Made by a program: the position numbers and the translations under genes. Positions 32,142-40,614 of a stretch of 41,641 nucleotides of DNA are shown here, piece after piece (the stretch's first letter is position 1; the number at the start of each line of letters is the position of its first letter). The stretch lies in contig NZ_SRID01000017.1 of the NCBI RefSeq assembly GCF_004684805.1, positions 1-41,641 of the forward strand, given 5' to 3'. The DNA is from Streptomyces palmae. GTDB lineage: Bacteria > Actinomycetota > Actinomycetes > Streptomycetales > Streptomycetaceae. A model generated the notes under the pieces. It saw nothing but the letters and a program-made list of their open reading frames with translations. It did not search any database and had not been told where the DNA came from.

Positions 32142-34196
32142 GTGGAGTCTTCTTTCAGGGGCCGCCATTCAGGCACGCTGCGGCGGCTGCTGCGCGCGAT
32201 GCGGTCCACCTCATGGTGCGTCGTCGCCGTGGTGACGGCCTTCGCGCTGACGATCGCCCTGCCCGCCATGACGCCGGCCGCCGCCGCCACCGGCGGTGGC
32301 GAGGTCCTGACCTGGGGCCGCAACACGTACGGGCAACTGGGCAACGGAACCACCACGCCCAGCACCCAGCCAGGCAGTACGGTGCCGATCAGGGCCGACC
32401 TACCGGAGGGTGTCACCGCCACGGCGGTGAGCGGCGGCTATGGCTTCTCGGTGGCGCTGACATCCACGGGCCAGGTCCTGGCGTGGGGTCAGAACGACGT
32501 CGGGCAGCTGGGGGACGGCACCTTCACGGACAGCACCACGCCCGTCGAGGTCGATCTGCCCGCCGGCACCACGGTGACGGCGATCGCCACCGGTGACGAC
32601 CATGTGCTCGCGTTGACCTCCAGCGGCGAAGTACTGGCCTGGGGGTACAACGAGTGGGGTCAGTTGGGCAACGGCACCATCGGGGTGGACAGCAACGTGC
32701 CGGTTTCCGTGCACCTGCCGGCCGGCACCACGGTCACCGCGATCTCCTGCGGGGCCGGTCACAGCCTGGCGCTGACCTCCACCGGCGAGGTCCTGGCCTG
32801 GGGCGACAACGACCTGGGTCAGCTGGGCGACGGCACCACCGTCAACCGGGACGAGCCGGTGGAGGTGAGCCTGCCCGCCGGCACCACGGCCACGGCGATC
32901 GCCGGCGGCGACGACCACAGCCTGGCGCTGACCTCCACCGGCGAGGTCCTCGCCTGGGGCTACAACGCCTACGGCCAGCTGGGCAACGGCACGACCACCA
33001 GCAGCTCCCTGCCGGTCACGGTGCTGCTGCCCGCGGGCGCCGATGTGACCTCGCTCGCGGCAGGCCACGGCTTCCAGAGCTTCGCGCTGCTCTCCACCGG
33101 CCAGGTGCTGGCCTGGGGGGACAACACCTACGGCCAGCTGGGCGACGGCACGACCACCCGGCGCACGGCGCCGGTCCAGGTCCTCCTGCCGGCGGGTACG
33201 CAGGTCACCGCGCTCGCCAGCGGCGACGACCACACGATCGCGGCGACCGCCAGCGGCCGGCTGCTGTCCTGGGGATACAACCGCTACGGCCAGTTGGGCG
33301 ACGGCACCACCACCAACCGCGCCCAGCCGGAGGAGGTGGAGCTGCCCGAGGGCACCACCGTCACGGCCGTCGGTACCGGCAACTACCACTCCCTCGCCGT
33401 CGCTCCGGTCCCGCAGAGCACGACGACGCTCACGGCCTCGCCGACCACGGCCGGCCTCGGGGAACCGGTCACCTTGACCGCGCGCGTGACCTGCACCACC
33501 GGGACACCCACCGGAGAGGTGGTGTTCTCCTCCGACGACACCGTCCTCGGCACCGCCGAACTCGACGACGAGGGCGTCGCCACCCTGGTGACGGAGGATC
33601 TCGATGTGGGGACGCACCAGATCACCGCTCACTACGAAGGAGGGCCGGGCTGCCCGCCCTCCGACTCCGAACCGGTGACGGTGACCATCGAAGAGGAGCC
33701 GCCGACACCGTCGCCGGCATCCCTCACGGTGGACAAGCGGGTGCGGACATCCGGGCCGTTCAGGGTCGGGGACACCATCCACTACTCCTACACGGTCACC
33801 AACACCGGCGCCACGGAACTGCGTGACGTGAGCGTCCGGGACGACCTCGTCACCCGTGTCACCTGCCGGTCCACCACACTCGACGTCGATCGGAGCACGA
33901 CCTGTCGCGGAAGCTACAAGATCATTCGCGCCGATCTCCAGAAGTGCCGGAAGGCCCCGAAGAAGTCCGGTCGTGCCGCCGGCGGCCGCACGGTCTGCCG
34001 CCTCACCAACACCGCGTTCGCGCAGGCCGTCGACCCGACCGGTGACCGGGTCGTCAGCCGGCCCGCCAGGGCCACCGTCACCGTGACCGTGCCCGCGAAG
34101 AAGCCCCACCACCGCTGCAAGACCCATCGCTGCACGCCTCAGGGTGGTCACAAGAACCGTCACCAGGGGAAGGAGCACCGCGACCACCGCCGCTGA
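32142..34196 (+). CDS. Secreted RCC1-repeat protein with Ig-like and DUF11-like domains
   Basis: A 684-residue exported protein. A long basic N-region plus helix (CVVAVVTAFALTIALPAM) forms the signal peptide, ending near AAAAT at residue 49. About 50-420 are seven RCC1-type beta-propeller blades, each with a version of VLAWGxNxxGQLGDGTT, then PVEVxLPAGTTVTAI, then HSLALTSTGE, very alike to one another. Then come a bacterial Ig-like domain (about 425-515; TASPTTAGLGEPVTLTARV), a DUF11-like domain (about 525-640; VGDTIHYSYTVTNTGATEL) and a His/Lys/Arg-rich tail of about 30 residues. There is no sortase motif. The GTG follows AGGAGGGG by 5 bases. It probably binds proteins or polymers outside the cell; the ligand is unknown. 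Confidence 0.88.
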   Translation: MESSFRGRHSGTLRRLLRAMRSTSWCVVAVVTAFALTIALPAMTPAAAATGGGEVLTWGRNTYGQLGNGTTTPSTQPGSTVPIRADLPEGVTATAVSGGYGFSVALTSTGQVLAWGQNDVGQLGDGTFTDSTTPVEVDLPAGTTVTAIATGDDHVLALTSSGEVLAWGYNEWGQLGNGTIGVDSNVPVSVHLPAGTTVTAISCGAGHSLALTSTGEVLAWGDNDLGQLGDGTTVNRDEPVEVSLPAGTTATAIAGGDDHSLALTSTGEVLAWGYNAYGQLGNGTTTSSSLPVTVLLPAGADVTSLAAGHGFQSFALLSTGQVLAWGDNTYGQLGDGTTTRRTAPVQVLLPAGTQVTALASGDDHTIAATASGRLLSWGYNRYGQLGDGTTTNRAQPEEVELPEGTTVTAVGTGNYHSLAVAPVPQSTTTLTASPTTAGLGEPVTLTARVTCTTGTPTGEVVFSSDDTVLGTAELDDEGVATLVTEDLDVGTHQITAHYEGGPGCPPSDSEPVTVTIEEEPPTPSPASLTVDKRVRTSGPFRVGDTIHYSYTVTNTGATELRDVSVRDDLVTRVTCRSTTLDVDRSTTCRGSYKIIRADLQKCRKAPKKSGRAAGGRTVCRLTNTAFAQAVDPTGDRVVSRPARATVTVTVPAKKPHHRCKTHRCTPQGGHKNRHQGKEHRDHRR

Positions 34197-34220
34197 CAGC
34201 CCCACCTGACCAGCCGACAA

Positions 34221-34254
34221 GCCGCCCCGCGCCCCGCAAGGGACGCGGGGCGGC
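34221..34254 (+). terminator. Strong hairpin after the RCC1 gene
   Basis: Eleven-bp arms (GCCGCCCCGCG at 34221-34231 and its complement at 34244-34254) around a 12-base loop, beginning 24 bases after the stop codon. Confidence 0.8.
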
Positions 34255-34420
34255 CGGCCGTGGTCCCGCGGCCGGCGCGGCCGGGGCCGCCACGGGTGGA
34301 CCTCGTGGACGAGCCACCGCGGCGAGGCGGCGGTGGAGAGCCGCCGGTGGATCAGCGCGGTCCGCGACCGGCCGCCGATTCCTCGCAGCCCGTTGCCGGG
34401 TCCCGGGCCGTGAACCGATC

Positions 34421-35005
34421 ATGACTTTCATGGAGCGACCGAGTGAGACCATCGAGTGCGGAGACTTCGCCCTGCGGCGCTGGCGGGAACAGCGCGACTT
34501 CGGCTCGGTGTTCAGGTTGATCGAGGAGTCCGCGGACCACCTGCGCCCCTGGATGCCGTGGGTCGACGGTCACAGCGAGGAGAGCACCCGGGACTTCCTG
34601 GCCAAGTCCGAGGCCAAGTGGGCGCGCGGCGAGGTGTACAACTACGCCGTGGCCAAAGACGGCACACCCATCGGCATGTGCCAGGCCTACCGGGCCAGAC
34701 CCGGGGTGTGGAGGATGGGGTACTGGCTGCACCCCGCCGCCACCGGCCAGGGCATCGCCAGCAGGGCGACGGCGGCCTTGGCCGCCGAGATGTTCACACT
34801 GCCGGACGTGGAGTACCTGGAGATCAGCCACGACCCGGCCAACATCTCCAGCGGGGCCGTCGCGCGCCGGTCGGGGTTCACCGAAGTCCGGCGGGAGGAG
34901 GCAGCCCCGCCCGCGGCCCCCTCGGGCAGCGGCGTCGACGTGGTCTGGCGCCTGGACCGTCCCGCACCCTCCGCGAACGGGACTCCCGCGCCCCGCACCG
35001 CCTGA
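34421..35005 (+). CDS. GNAT acetyltransferase, RimJ/RimL type
   Basis: A 194-residue N-acetyltransferase. The pattern is that of RimJ/RimL-like enzymes that acetylate protein N-termini or small amines: ALRRWREQRDFGSVFRLIEE at the start, WMPWVDGHSEESTRDFLAKS, the strand GVWRMGYWLHPAATGQGIAS with the acetyl-CoA loop (ATGQGIAS), then LEISHDPANISSGAVARRSG for the Asn-containing closing motif. The end is Pro/Ala-rich. ATG 34421 or ATG 34430 could start it. It stands alone, 100 bases before the TerD gene, same strand. The substrate cannot be told. Confidence 0.9.
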   Translation: MTFMERPSETIECGDFALRRWREQRDFGSVFRLIEESADHLRPWMPWVDGHSEESTRDFLAKSEAKWARGEVYNYAVAKDGTPIGMCQAYRARPGVWRMGYWLHPAATGQGIASRATAALAAEMFTLPDVEYLEISHDPANISSGAVARRSGFTEVRREEAAPPAAPSGSGVDVVWRLDRPAPSANGTPAPRTA

Positions 35006-35114
35006 CCGGCCGACCGCGGCTGCCGCTGTGCCGTCAGCCCCGTGCGGTTCCGAGGGCCGCGGTGCGGCCGGCGGGGGTTGCCGGGATCGCCGACCGGCGT
35101 GCCAGGATGCGCTC

Positions 35115-36416
35115 ATGACAGAGATCGTCAAAGGGGGGAACCTTCCACTCAGCGGCGAGCCCATGCGGGTCGCCGTCGTGCGCCGGTCCGGTGGGCCCGG
35201 CGCGCCGGAGGTCGACGCGGCAGCATTGCTCGTCGACTCGGGTGGCAAGGTCAGGGGCCGGGGTGACCTGGTCTTCTACAACCAGCCCGAGCACGCGGGC
35301 AGCGGCGTACGGCTGGTGGGCAGCGCCCAGGGCGAAGGCGGGGTGGTCGCCGACTGGCTGGAGATCGACCCCGGCCGGGTCGAGCCGTCCGTTGAGCGGA
35401 TCGTGGTGGCGGCGTCCTGCGACGGCGGTACGTTCGGCGAGGTCGCGGACCTGTACCTGCGGGCGGTGAGCGCGGCCACCGGGGAGCAACTGGTGCTGTA
35501 CGCGGTCGGGGACGCCACCACGGAGACCGCGATCCTGCTGGGCGAGTTCTACCGCAGGAACGGGGGATGGAAGTTCCGGGCGGTGGGACAGGGGTACGCC
35601 TCCGGACTGCCGGGCCTGGCCGCGGACTTCGGTTTCTCGGCACCGGACGACCAGCCCGCGCCGCAGCCGCCGGCCCCGCTGCGCCCGGCGCCCGTCCCCG
35701 CACCGGCACCGCCCACGCCCGTGCCACCTCCGCACGCCGTGGCGAAGGTCGAGGGGCCGGGAGCGTCGGCTGCCTCCGCCGCGCCTTCGGGGGTGTACCC
35801 GGGATCGCGCAACGCCCTTCCCGACGGGATCGGTCCGGACTTCCCGCACCTCGAGTACATGGGGAGGGGAAAGGAGGACATCGACACCGGCCTCACGCTG
35901 CCACGCGGCTTCCTGGTGGTCGACGTGATGAAGAAGGGCGACGCGTATGTGGAGGTCGTCACGCTCACCATTCGCAAGCGCAGGTGGCGGAGCGTCATGA
36001 GCTCCCGCATCGAGAACCTTCGGGGAGTGGGCCTCGTGTACAACGACGGCCATTCCCCGCTGCGGTTGCGGGTCGACACCCGAGGCCAGTGGATGATCAG
36101 GATCCGGCCGGTCTCGACGCTGCGCGCGTTCGACGGCCCGGTGGAGGGGTTCGGGCCGGACGTCCTGGCCCACGTCGGCGACGAGGTCGACGTCAGGTAC
36201 CGGTACCAGGGCGACGAGGACAAGGAGGGGTACTTCGGCGTCTCGATCCACCGGCGCGGCGGACAGTGGGAGTACGCGTTCAGCCGGCGGGACCGGGGAC
36301 GCGGAAGCGGTTCGCTGCCCAGGGGGCCGCGGCTGCTCGTCATCGAGGCCGACGGCGGCTGGTCCATGGAGCCCCGGCCACCGGGCAGCGGGGGGTTCTG
36401 GTCCCGGCGCCGCTAA
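35115..36416 (+). CDS. TerD-domain protein with an extra C-terminal domain
   Basis: A 433-residue cytoplasmic protein. Residues 1-180 form a TerD domain, the calcium-binding fold of tellurite-resistance and stress proteins: [32 protein letters not shown], and the closing [20 protein letters not shown]. About 183-225 is a Pro/Ala linker. About 250-425 is a second domain I do not recognise, predicted beta-rich ([20 protein letters not shown], then [19 protein letters not shown], then [20 protein letters not shown]). The [11 protein letters not shown]...GxGxDVL pattern recalls small domains appended to actinobacterial TerD proteins. The start at 35115 is the first ATG before the TerD core. No other ter genes are adjacent. 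Confidence 0.86.
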   Translation: MTEIVKGGNLPLSGEPMRVAVVRRSGGPGAPEVDAAALLVDSGGKVRGRGDLVFYNQPEHAGSGVRLVGSAQGEGGVVADWLEIDPGRVEPSVERIVVAASCDGGTFGEVADLYLRAVSAATGEQLVLYAVGDATTETAILLGEFYRRNGGWKFRAVGQGYASGLPGLAADFGFSAPDDQPAPQPPAPLRPAPVPAPAPPTPVPPPHAVAKVEGPGASAASAAPSGVYPGSRNALPDGIGPDFPHLEYMGRGKEDIDTGLTLPRGFLVVDVMKKGDAYVEVVTLTIRKRRWRSVMSSRIENLRGVGLVYNDGHSPLRLRVDTRGQWMIRIRPVSTLRAFDGPVEGFGPDVLAHVGDEVDVRYRYQGDEDKEGYFGVSIHRRGGQWEYAFSRRDRGRGSGSLPRGPRLLVIEADGGWSMEPRPPGSGGFWSRRR

Positions 36417-36669
36417 AGCCGCCCGTCTTCCGCGGCTCGGCCGTGCGGTGGAGCCCGACCGGTGGCGAGTGGGCGGCCCCTCCCCACCGGCATCACGTTT
36501 CGCCCACCCCGCCACGGGTACCCCGTCGCCTCGGGCCGGCGGCCGGAGCCCGGCCGCCGGCCAGGTCGGCGGTGCCGCCGCCGAACCGGCCGCGGTGCCG
36601 CACCCCAGCCCTCGCGGAGATCGCAGGTCCACGAGGGACAGCACAGGAACGACACCGAGGAGTGACCAC

Positions 36670-36861
36670 ATGGCCGCCACCGACCCGACCAAGGTGCAGA
36701 AGGCCCTCAAGGGCGCCCACTACCCCACCGACAAGCGCGACCTGGAGCAACTGGCCAAGAAGAACGGCGCCGACGACCAGATCGTGAAGAGCATCCACAA
36801 CGCCAAACGCGACAGCTTCGACAGCCCCGCCCAGGTCCAGGAGGAGATCTTCGGTTCCTGA
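36670..36861 (+). CDS. DUF2795 small protein
   Basis: A 63-residue soluble helical protein (KVQKALKGAHYPTDKRDLEQ, then LAKKNGADDQIVKSI) of the DUF2795 type: an LxGxxYPxxKxxLxxxAxxxGAxxxVxxxL pattern followed by FDSPAQVQEEI. The family is common and of unknown role; some members relate to stress responses. GAGGAG is 8 bases before the ATG, and a strong hairpin begins 9 bases after the stop, so it is a short transcript of its own. An in-frame extension to 36448 has unnatural composition and was rejected. Confidence 0.88.
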   Translation: MAATDPTKVQKALKGAHYPTDKRDLEQLAKKNGADDQIVKSIHNAKRDSFDSPAQVQEEIFGS

Positions 36862-36870
36862 CGCGGGAGC

Positions 36871-36905
36871 ACGGCTCCCGGAGCCCGCCGGGCCTCGGGA
36901 GCCGT
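36871..36905 (+). terminator. Hairpin after the DUF2795 gene
   Basis: Arms ACGGCTCCCG (36871-36880) and CGGGAGCCGT (36896-36905) are perfect, and the loop itself contains GCCC-GCC-GGGC, extending the stem. It starts 9 bases after the stop codon. Confidence 0.85.
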
Positions 36906-37079
36906 ACCGCTGATGACCGCAGGTGCGCCTGGGCCGAGCGCCTGGCCCGCCGTTGCGGTGGTCGCCGCACCCCCGGCCCAAGGGGGAGGCAGTTCAAGGC
37001 CGCCTTGGCTCAGGGCGCCCGCCTCGGTACCGCCCGTCCACGGTCGACCGGTTCAAGCGCCACCGCCCCGAGGCCACCC

Positions 37080-37104
37080 GCCTCAGGGACGCCCGCCCTG
37101 AGGC
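37080..37104 (-). terminator. Hairpin after the 37147-37569 gene
   Basis: Perfect arms GCCTCAGGG (37080-37088) and CCCTGAGGC (37096-37104) with a 7-base loop, 42 bases beyond the stop of the minus-strand membrane gene. Confidence 0.6.
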
Positions 37105-37146
37105 AATTCCCCCCAAGGCCGCCCGACTCCATGGCGGCGTGGTGGG

Positions 37147-37569
37147 TCAGATCTCCTCGTCCATGCCGATGGCCTGCCTCAGGTCGTCCCGCGCCGTACG
37201 CGTCTTCCCCTCGTACTGCTCCAGGACGGCGGCGGCGATGGCGTCGAGCTTGCGCTGGACGGCGTGCTCGGCGCGCCGCTCGCTGTTCTTCAGCAGCGCC
37301 AGGAGCAGCAGGGTCACCGCCGTCATGGTGTCCCCGGCGAGGATCTGCCAGGTCAGCGCGGCGTGCGCCGCGTGCACGGCGATGAAGTTCAGCACCAGGA
37401 CCAGGCAGACGGCGTAGAAGGCGCGTGAACTGGTGAAGTTGGACGCGGCCTCGGCCAGCCGCTCGTAGCGCCCGCCGTGCCCGGCCCGCTCCGCGGGATG
37501 GCGTACCCCGAACCGGGGACGATCCTTGCGTGCCGGGCCGGAACCCGAACCGTTCGACATCGGCGGCAT
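37147..37569 (-). CDS. Low-affinity iron permease-like small membrane protein
   Basis: A 140-residue protein. Residues 1-33 are polar and basic; then FERLAEAASNF-type lead-in (ERLAEAASNFTSSRAFYAVC), helix 1 (VCLVLVLNFIAVHAAHAAL), LTWQILAGDTMTAVTLLLLA as helix 2, then KNSERRAEHAVQRKLDAIAA and an acidic C-terminus. The arrangement SRAF...helix...WQ...TMTAVTLLLL..L.NS..R...A.Q.KLD matches bacterial proteins annotated as low-affinity iron permease. Real transport activity of this short family is doubtful. The ATG has GGAGG 7 bases upstream. It is divergent from the sugar-dehydratase operon across 334 bases with tandem repeats. Confidence 0.75.
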   Translation of the reverse strand: MPPMSNGSGSGPARKDRPRFGVRHPAERAGHGGRYERLAEAASNFTSSRAFYAVCLVLVLNFIAVHAAHAALTWQILAGDTMTAVTLLLLALLKNSERRAEHAVQRKLDAIAAAVLEQYEGKTRTARDDLRQAIGMDEEI

Positions 37570-37903
37570 ACCGTACCTCCCAGCGGGCCCCCGCGGCCTC
37601 CACGCTATGCCGGGCCGGGCCGGACCGCCGACGACCATCGCCCACCCGGAGCAACCCCGGAGCAGCCCGCCGAAGCCACCCCCGCAGCAGCCCGCCGGAG
37701 CTTCCCGGAGCGACCCGGCCGCAGCAGCCCGCCGAAGCTTCCCGGAGCGAACCGGCCGCAGCGACCCGCCGTAGCCCCGGCGGCCCGGGGTCGCCGGGAC
37801 ACCGGGTCGGGCTCCCCCGAACGGGCGGTGATCGACTCGCGGTACCCGCTGCCCACCCCCAGCCTGAGGAGGACGGACGCTCGCGAAGACCGCAGGAGGC
37901 CCG
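37570..37903. other. Divergent intergenic region of 334 bases
   Basis: No supported gene. The left end holds the GGAGG of the minus-strand membrane gene, the centre the 37-bp tandem repeats (37660-37780), the right end the ribosome site of the dehydratase (CGCAGGAGG just before 37904). Confidence 0.5.
37660..37780. repeat. 37-bp tandem repeats, two full and two partial copies
   Basis: Full copies at 37684-37720 and 37721-37757 differ at only two positions. A partial copy precedes them (about 37660-37683) and a diverging one follows (37758-37780). Each begins GCAGCAGCCCGCCG. There is no spacer, so it is not CRISPR. It lies between two divergent genes and could vary in copy number or bind a regulator repeatedly. 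Confidence 0.75.
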
Positions 37904-38866
37904 ATGGACACCGCAGTTCCCGGCCCGTGGCGCCATGCCGTCGTCACCGGCGGCGCGGGCTTCGTCGGGTCCCATCTGTGCGCCGCCCTCCTCGACGGGG
38001 GCACCGCCGTGACCTGCGTGGACGACTTCAGCACCGGGTCGCGGGAGAACATAGCCGAGCTGCGCGACCGGCCCGGCTTCACACTGATCGAGGCCAATGT
38101 CGCCGAGCCGTTCGCCATCGCGTCGCCCGTCGACCTGGTCCTGCACTTCGCCTCGCCCGCCTCGCCCGCCGACTACCTGCGGCTGCCGCTGCACACCCTG
38201 GAGACGGGGAGCCTGGGCACCCGCAACGTCCTCGCGCTGGCCCGCTCCCACCGCGCCCGCTTCGTGCTCGCCTCCACCTCGGAGGTCTACGGCGATCCGC
38301 AGCAGCATCCGCAGAGCGAGACCTACTGGGGGAACGTCAACCCGGTCGGGCCCCGCAGCGTCTACGACGAGGCCAAGCGCTTCGGGGAGGCGCTCACCAC
38401 CGCCGAGGCGGGCAGCCACGGGACGGACACCGGCATCGTCCGGCTGTTCAACACCTACGGTCCGCGGATGCGGGGCCACGACGGCCGCGCGGTGCCCACC
38501 TTCATCCGCCAGGCGCTGGCCGGGGAGCCGCTCACCGTCACCGGCGACGGGCGGCAGACCCGCTCCCTGTGCTTCGTCGACGACACCGTGCGCGGCATCC
38601 TGGCCGCCGCCGCCTCCGACCTGCGCGGGCCGGTGAACCTGGGCAACCCGGCCGAGATCACCATGCTGGAACTCGCCCACACCGTCATCGAACTGACCGG
38701 TTCGCGCTCCACCCTCGCCTTCGTCGAACGGCCCACGGACGACCCGGCCGTGCGCTGCCCCGACATCACCCTGGCCCGCGGCAAGCTCCAGTGGGAGCCG
38801 TACGTCGACCACCGGGACGGTCTGCGGCGCACCATCGCCTGGTTCCGGAGGAAACTCGCCGCCTGA
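37904..38866 (+). CDS. NAD-dependent sugar epimerase/dehydratase, UDP-xylose-synthase-like
   Basis: A 320-residue short-chain dehydrogenase acting on a nucleotide sugar. The NAD-binding glycine motif VTGGAGFVGSH is at residues 14-24, HFASPASPADY at about 81-91 is the UDP-glucuronate decarboxylase (UXS) signature, TSEVYGDP marks the catalytic Ser/Thr region, and YDEAK gives Tyr154 and Lys158. LFNTYGPRM and SLCFVDD complete the extended-SDR pattern. It most likely makes UDP-xylose from UDP-glucuronate or a related sugar. It is the first gene of a unit with a carbamoyltransferase and a glycosyltransferase (59-base gap, then 4-base overlap), pointing to synthesis of a carbamoylated glycan or glycoside. 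Confidence 0.9.
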   Translation: MDTAVPGPWRHAVVTGGAGFVGSHLCAALLDGGTAVTCVDDFSTGSRENIAELRDRPGFTLIEANVAEPFAIASPVDLVLHFASPASPADYLRLPLHTLETGSLGTRNVLALARSHRARFVLASTSEVYGDPQQHPQSETYWGNVNPVGPRSVYDEAKRFGEALTTAEAGSHGTDTGIVRLFNTYGPRMRGHDGRAVPTFIRQALAGEPLTVTGDGRQTRSLCFVDDTVRGILAAAASDLRGPVNLGNPAEITMLELAHTVIELTGSRSTLAFVERPTDDPAVRCPDITLARGKLQWEPYVDHRDGLRRTIAWFRRKLAA

Positions 38867-38925
38867 GCCCGCCGGTCACCGGCTCGCGGACCCCGACCGA
38901 CGCCTCGACGAAAGGCGCGAGACCC

Positions 38926-40614
38926 ATGCGCATCCTCGGTATCAACGCCCTCTTCCACGACCCCGCCGCCGCCCTGGTGATCGACGGCCGGACGGTCGCC
39001 GCGGCCGAGGAGGAGCGCTTCTCACGGCGCAAGCACGGCAAACGCCCGGTCCCGTTCTCGGCCTGGGAGCTGCCGGAGCAGGCGGCGGGGTGGTGCCTGC
39101 GGCAGGCCGGTCTCGGCCCCGGCGACCTGGACGCGGTGACCTACTCCTTCGACCCGGTGCTGGCCAGGCCGGCCGAGTCGATGGGGCTGGACGACCCCTG
39201 GGACCATCTGCGCCTCACCTACGCCGTGCAGGCCCCGAACTTCCTGCGCTCCGCGCTGCCCGGACTGGACCCGGCGATCGTGCGCTTCGTACCGCACCAC
39301 ATGGCGCACGCCGCCTCGGCGGCCTTCGCGGCGCCCGAGGCCGAGTCCTGCTCGGTGCTGGTCCTGGACGGCCGCGGCGAGAGCACCTCCCACCTGGCAG
39401 CCCAGCGGGTGCACGACAAGCTGGAGCCCCTCCACGGGCAGCGGCTGCCCCACTCGCTCGGGCTCGTCTACGAGGAACTCACCGCCCACCTCGGCTTCCT
39501 GCGCTCCAGCGACGAGTTCAAGGTGATGGCGCTCGCCTCGCACGGCAGGCCCAGGATGCTGGCGGAACTGCGCCGGTACGTGTACCCCACCGGCGAGGGC
39601 GGCTTCCGGGCCACCGGGGTGCCCTGGTCCGAACTCTGCCCGCCGCGCCGCCCCGACCAGGCGTGGAGCCAGGACCACGCGGACCTCGCGGCCAGCGCCC
39701 AGGCCTGCCTGGAGGAGACCCTGCTGGATCTGGTGCGCTGGCTGCACGGCCGCACCCGGGACCGGGTGCTCACCCTCGCCGGCGGCGTCGCCCTCAACTG
39801 CGTGGCGAACGCCCGGATCGCCCGCGAGGGCCCGTTCGACCGGGTCTGGGTGCAGCCCGCGGCCGGTGACGCCGGGACGGCGCTGGGCGGTGCCCTGCTC
39901 TTCGCGGCGGACGCCGGCGACCAGCCGCTGCCCATGCCCGGTGCCGACCTGGGCCGGGGCTGGTCCGACGCGGAGATCGAGGCCTGGCTGAAGACGGCCG
40001 GGGTGCCCTTCGAACAGCCGGCGGACATCGCGGAGACCGTCGCCGAGGCACTGGCCGGCAATGCCATCGTCGCCTGGTTCCAGGGGCGTTCCGAGTACGG
40101 GCCCAGGGCGCTGGGGCACCGCTCGCTGCTGGCCCACCCCGGCCACTCGGGGAACCTGGAACGCCTCAACGACGTCAAGGGCCGCGAGCAGTTCCGCCCC
40201 GTCGCCCCCATGGTGCTCGCCGACCGGGCGGCCCGGATCTTCGACGGGCCGCTGCCCAGCCCGTACATGCTCTTCGTGCACCAGGTGGCCGCCGAGTGGC
40301 GGGAGCGCATCCCCGCGGTGGTGCACGTGGACGGCACCGCGCGCATCCAGACCGTGGACGCCGCCGAGGAACCCCTGGTGGCCCGGATGCTGGCCGCCTT
40401 CGAGCGCCGGACCGGGCTGCCGGTGGTCGTCAACACCAGCCTCAACACCGCCGGCCGGCCCATGGTCGACGACCCGCGGGACGCCCTGGAGTGCTTCGGC
40501 TCCACACCGGTCGACCTCCTGGCCATCGGGCCGTTCGCGGTCCGCCGCGGCGCCCTCTTCGCCGCCCGCGCGTCCGGCACGCTCACCGCGGACGAACCGG
40601 AGGCCCTCCGATGA
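38926..40614 (+). CDS. NodU/CmcH-family carbamoyltransferase
   Basis: A 562-residue enzyme predicted to make carbamoyl-adenylate from carbamoyl phosphate and ATP and move the carbamoyl group to a hydroxyl. The N-terminal Kae1-like domain has ILGINALFHDPAAALVIDG, metal-binding His in VPHHMAHAASAAF (His124, 125, 128) and LVLDGRGESTS (Asp148). GGVALNCVANARI, GDAGTALGGA and EYGPRALGHRSLLAHP are further family blocks, and the C-terminal YrdC-like domain follows. Length is typical. The sugar made by the upstream dehydratase and moved by the downstream glycosyltransferase is the likely acceptor. ATG 38926 is the natural start, 59 bases after the previous stop. Confidence 0.93.
   Translation: MRILGINALFHDPAAALVIDGRTVAAAEEERFSRRKHGKRPVPFSAWELPEQAAGWCLRQAGLGPGDLDAVTYSFDPVLARPAESMGLDDPWDHLRLTYAVQAPNFLRSALPGLDPAIVRFVPHHMAHAASAAFAAPEAESCSVLVLDGRGESTSHLAAQRVHDKLEPLHGQRLPHSLGLVYEELTAHLGFLRSSDEFKVMALASHGRPRMLAELRRYVYPTGEGGFRATGVPWSELCPPRRPDQAWSQDHADLAASAQACLEETLLDLVRWLHGRTRDRVLTLAGGVALNCVANARIAREGPFDRVWVQPAAGDAGTALGGALLFAADAGDQPLPMPGADLGRGWSDAEIEAWLKTAGVPFEQPADIAETVAEALAGNAIVAWFQGRSEYGPRALGHRSLLAHPGHSGNLERLNDVKGREQFRPVAPMVLADRAARIFDGPLPSPYMLFVHQVAAEWRERIPAVVHVDGTARIQTVDAAEEPLVARMLAAFERRTGLPVVVNTSLNTAGRPMVDDPRDALECFGSTPVDLLAIGPFAVRRGALFAARASGTLTADEPEALR

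Noticed and set aside
37660..37780. Possible CRISPR array
   Set aside because: Units are directly adjacent without spacers and degrade at both ends.
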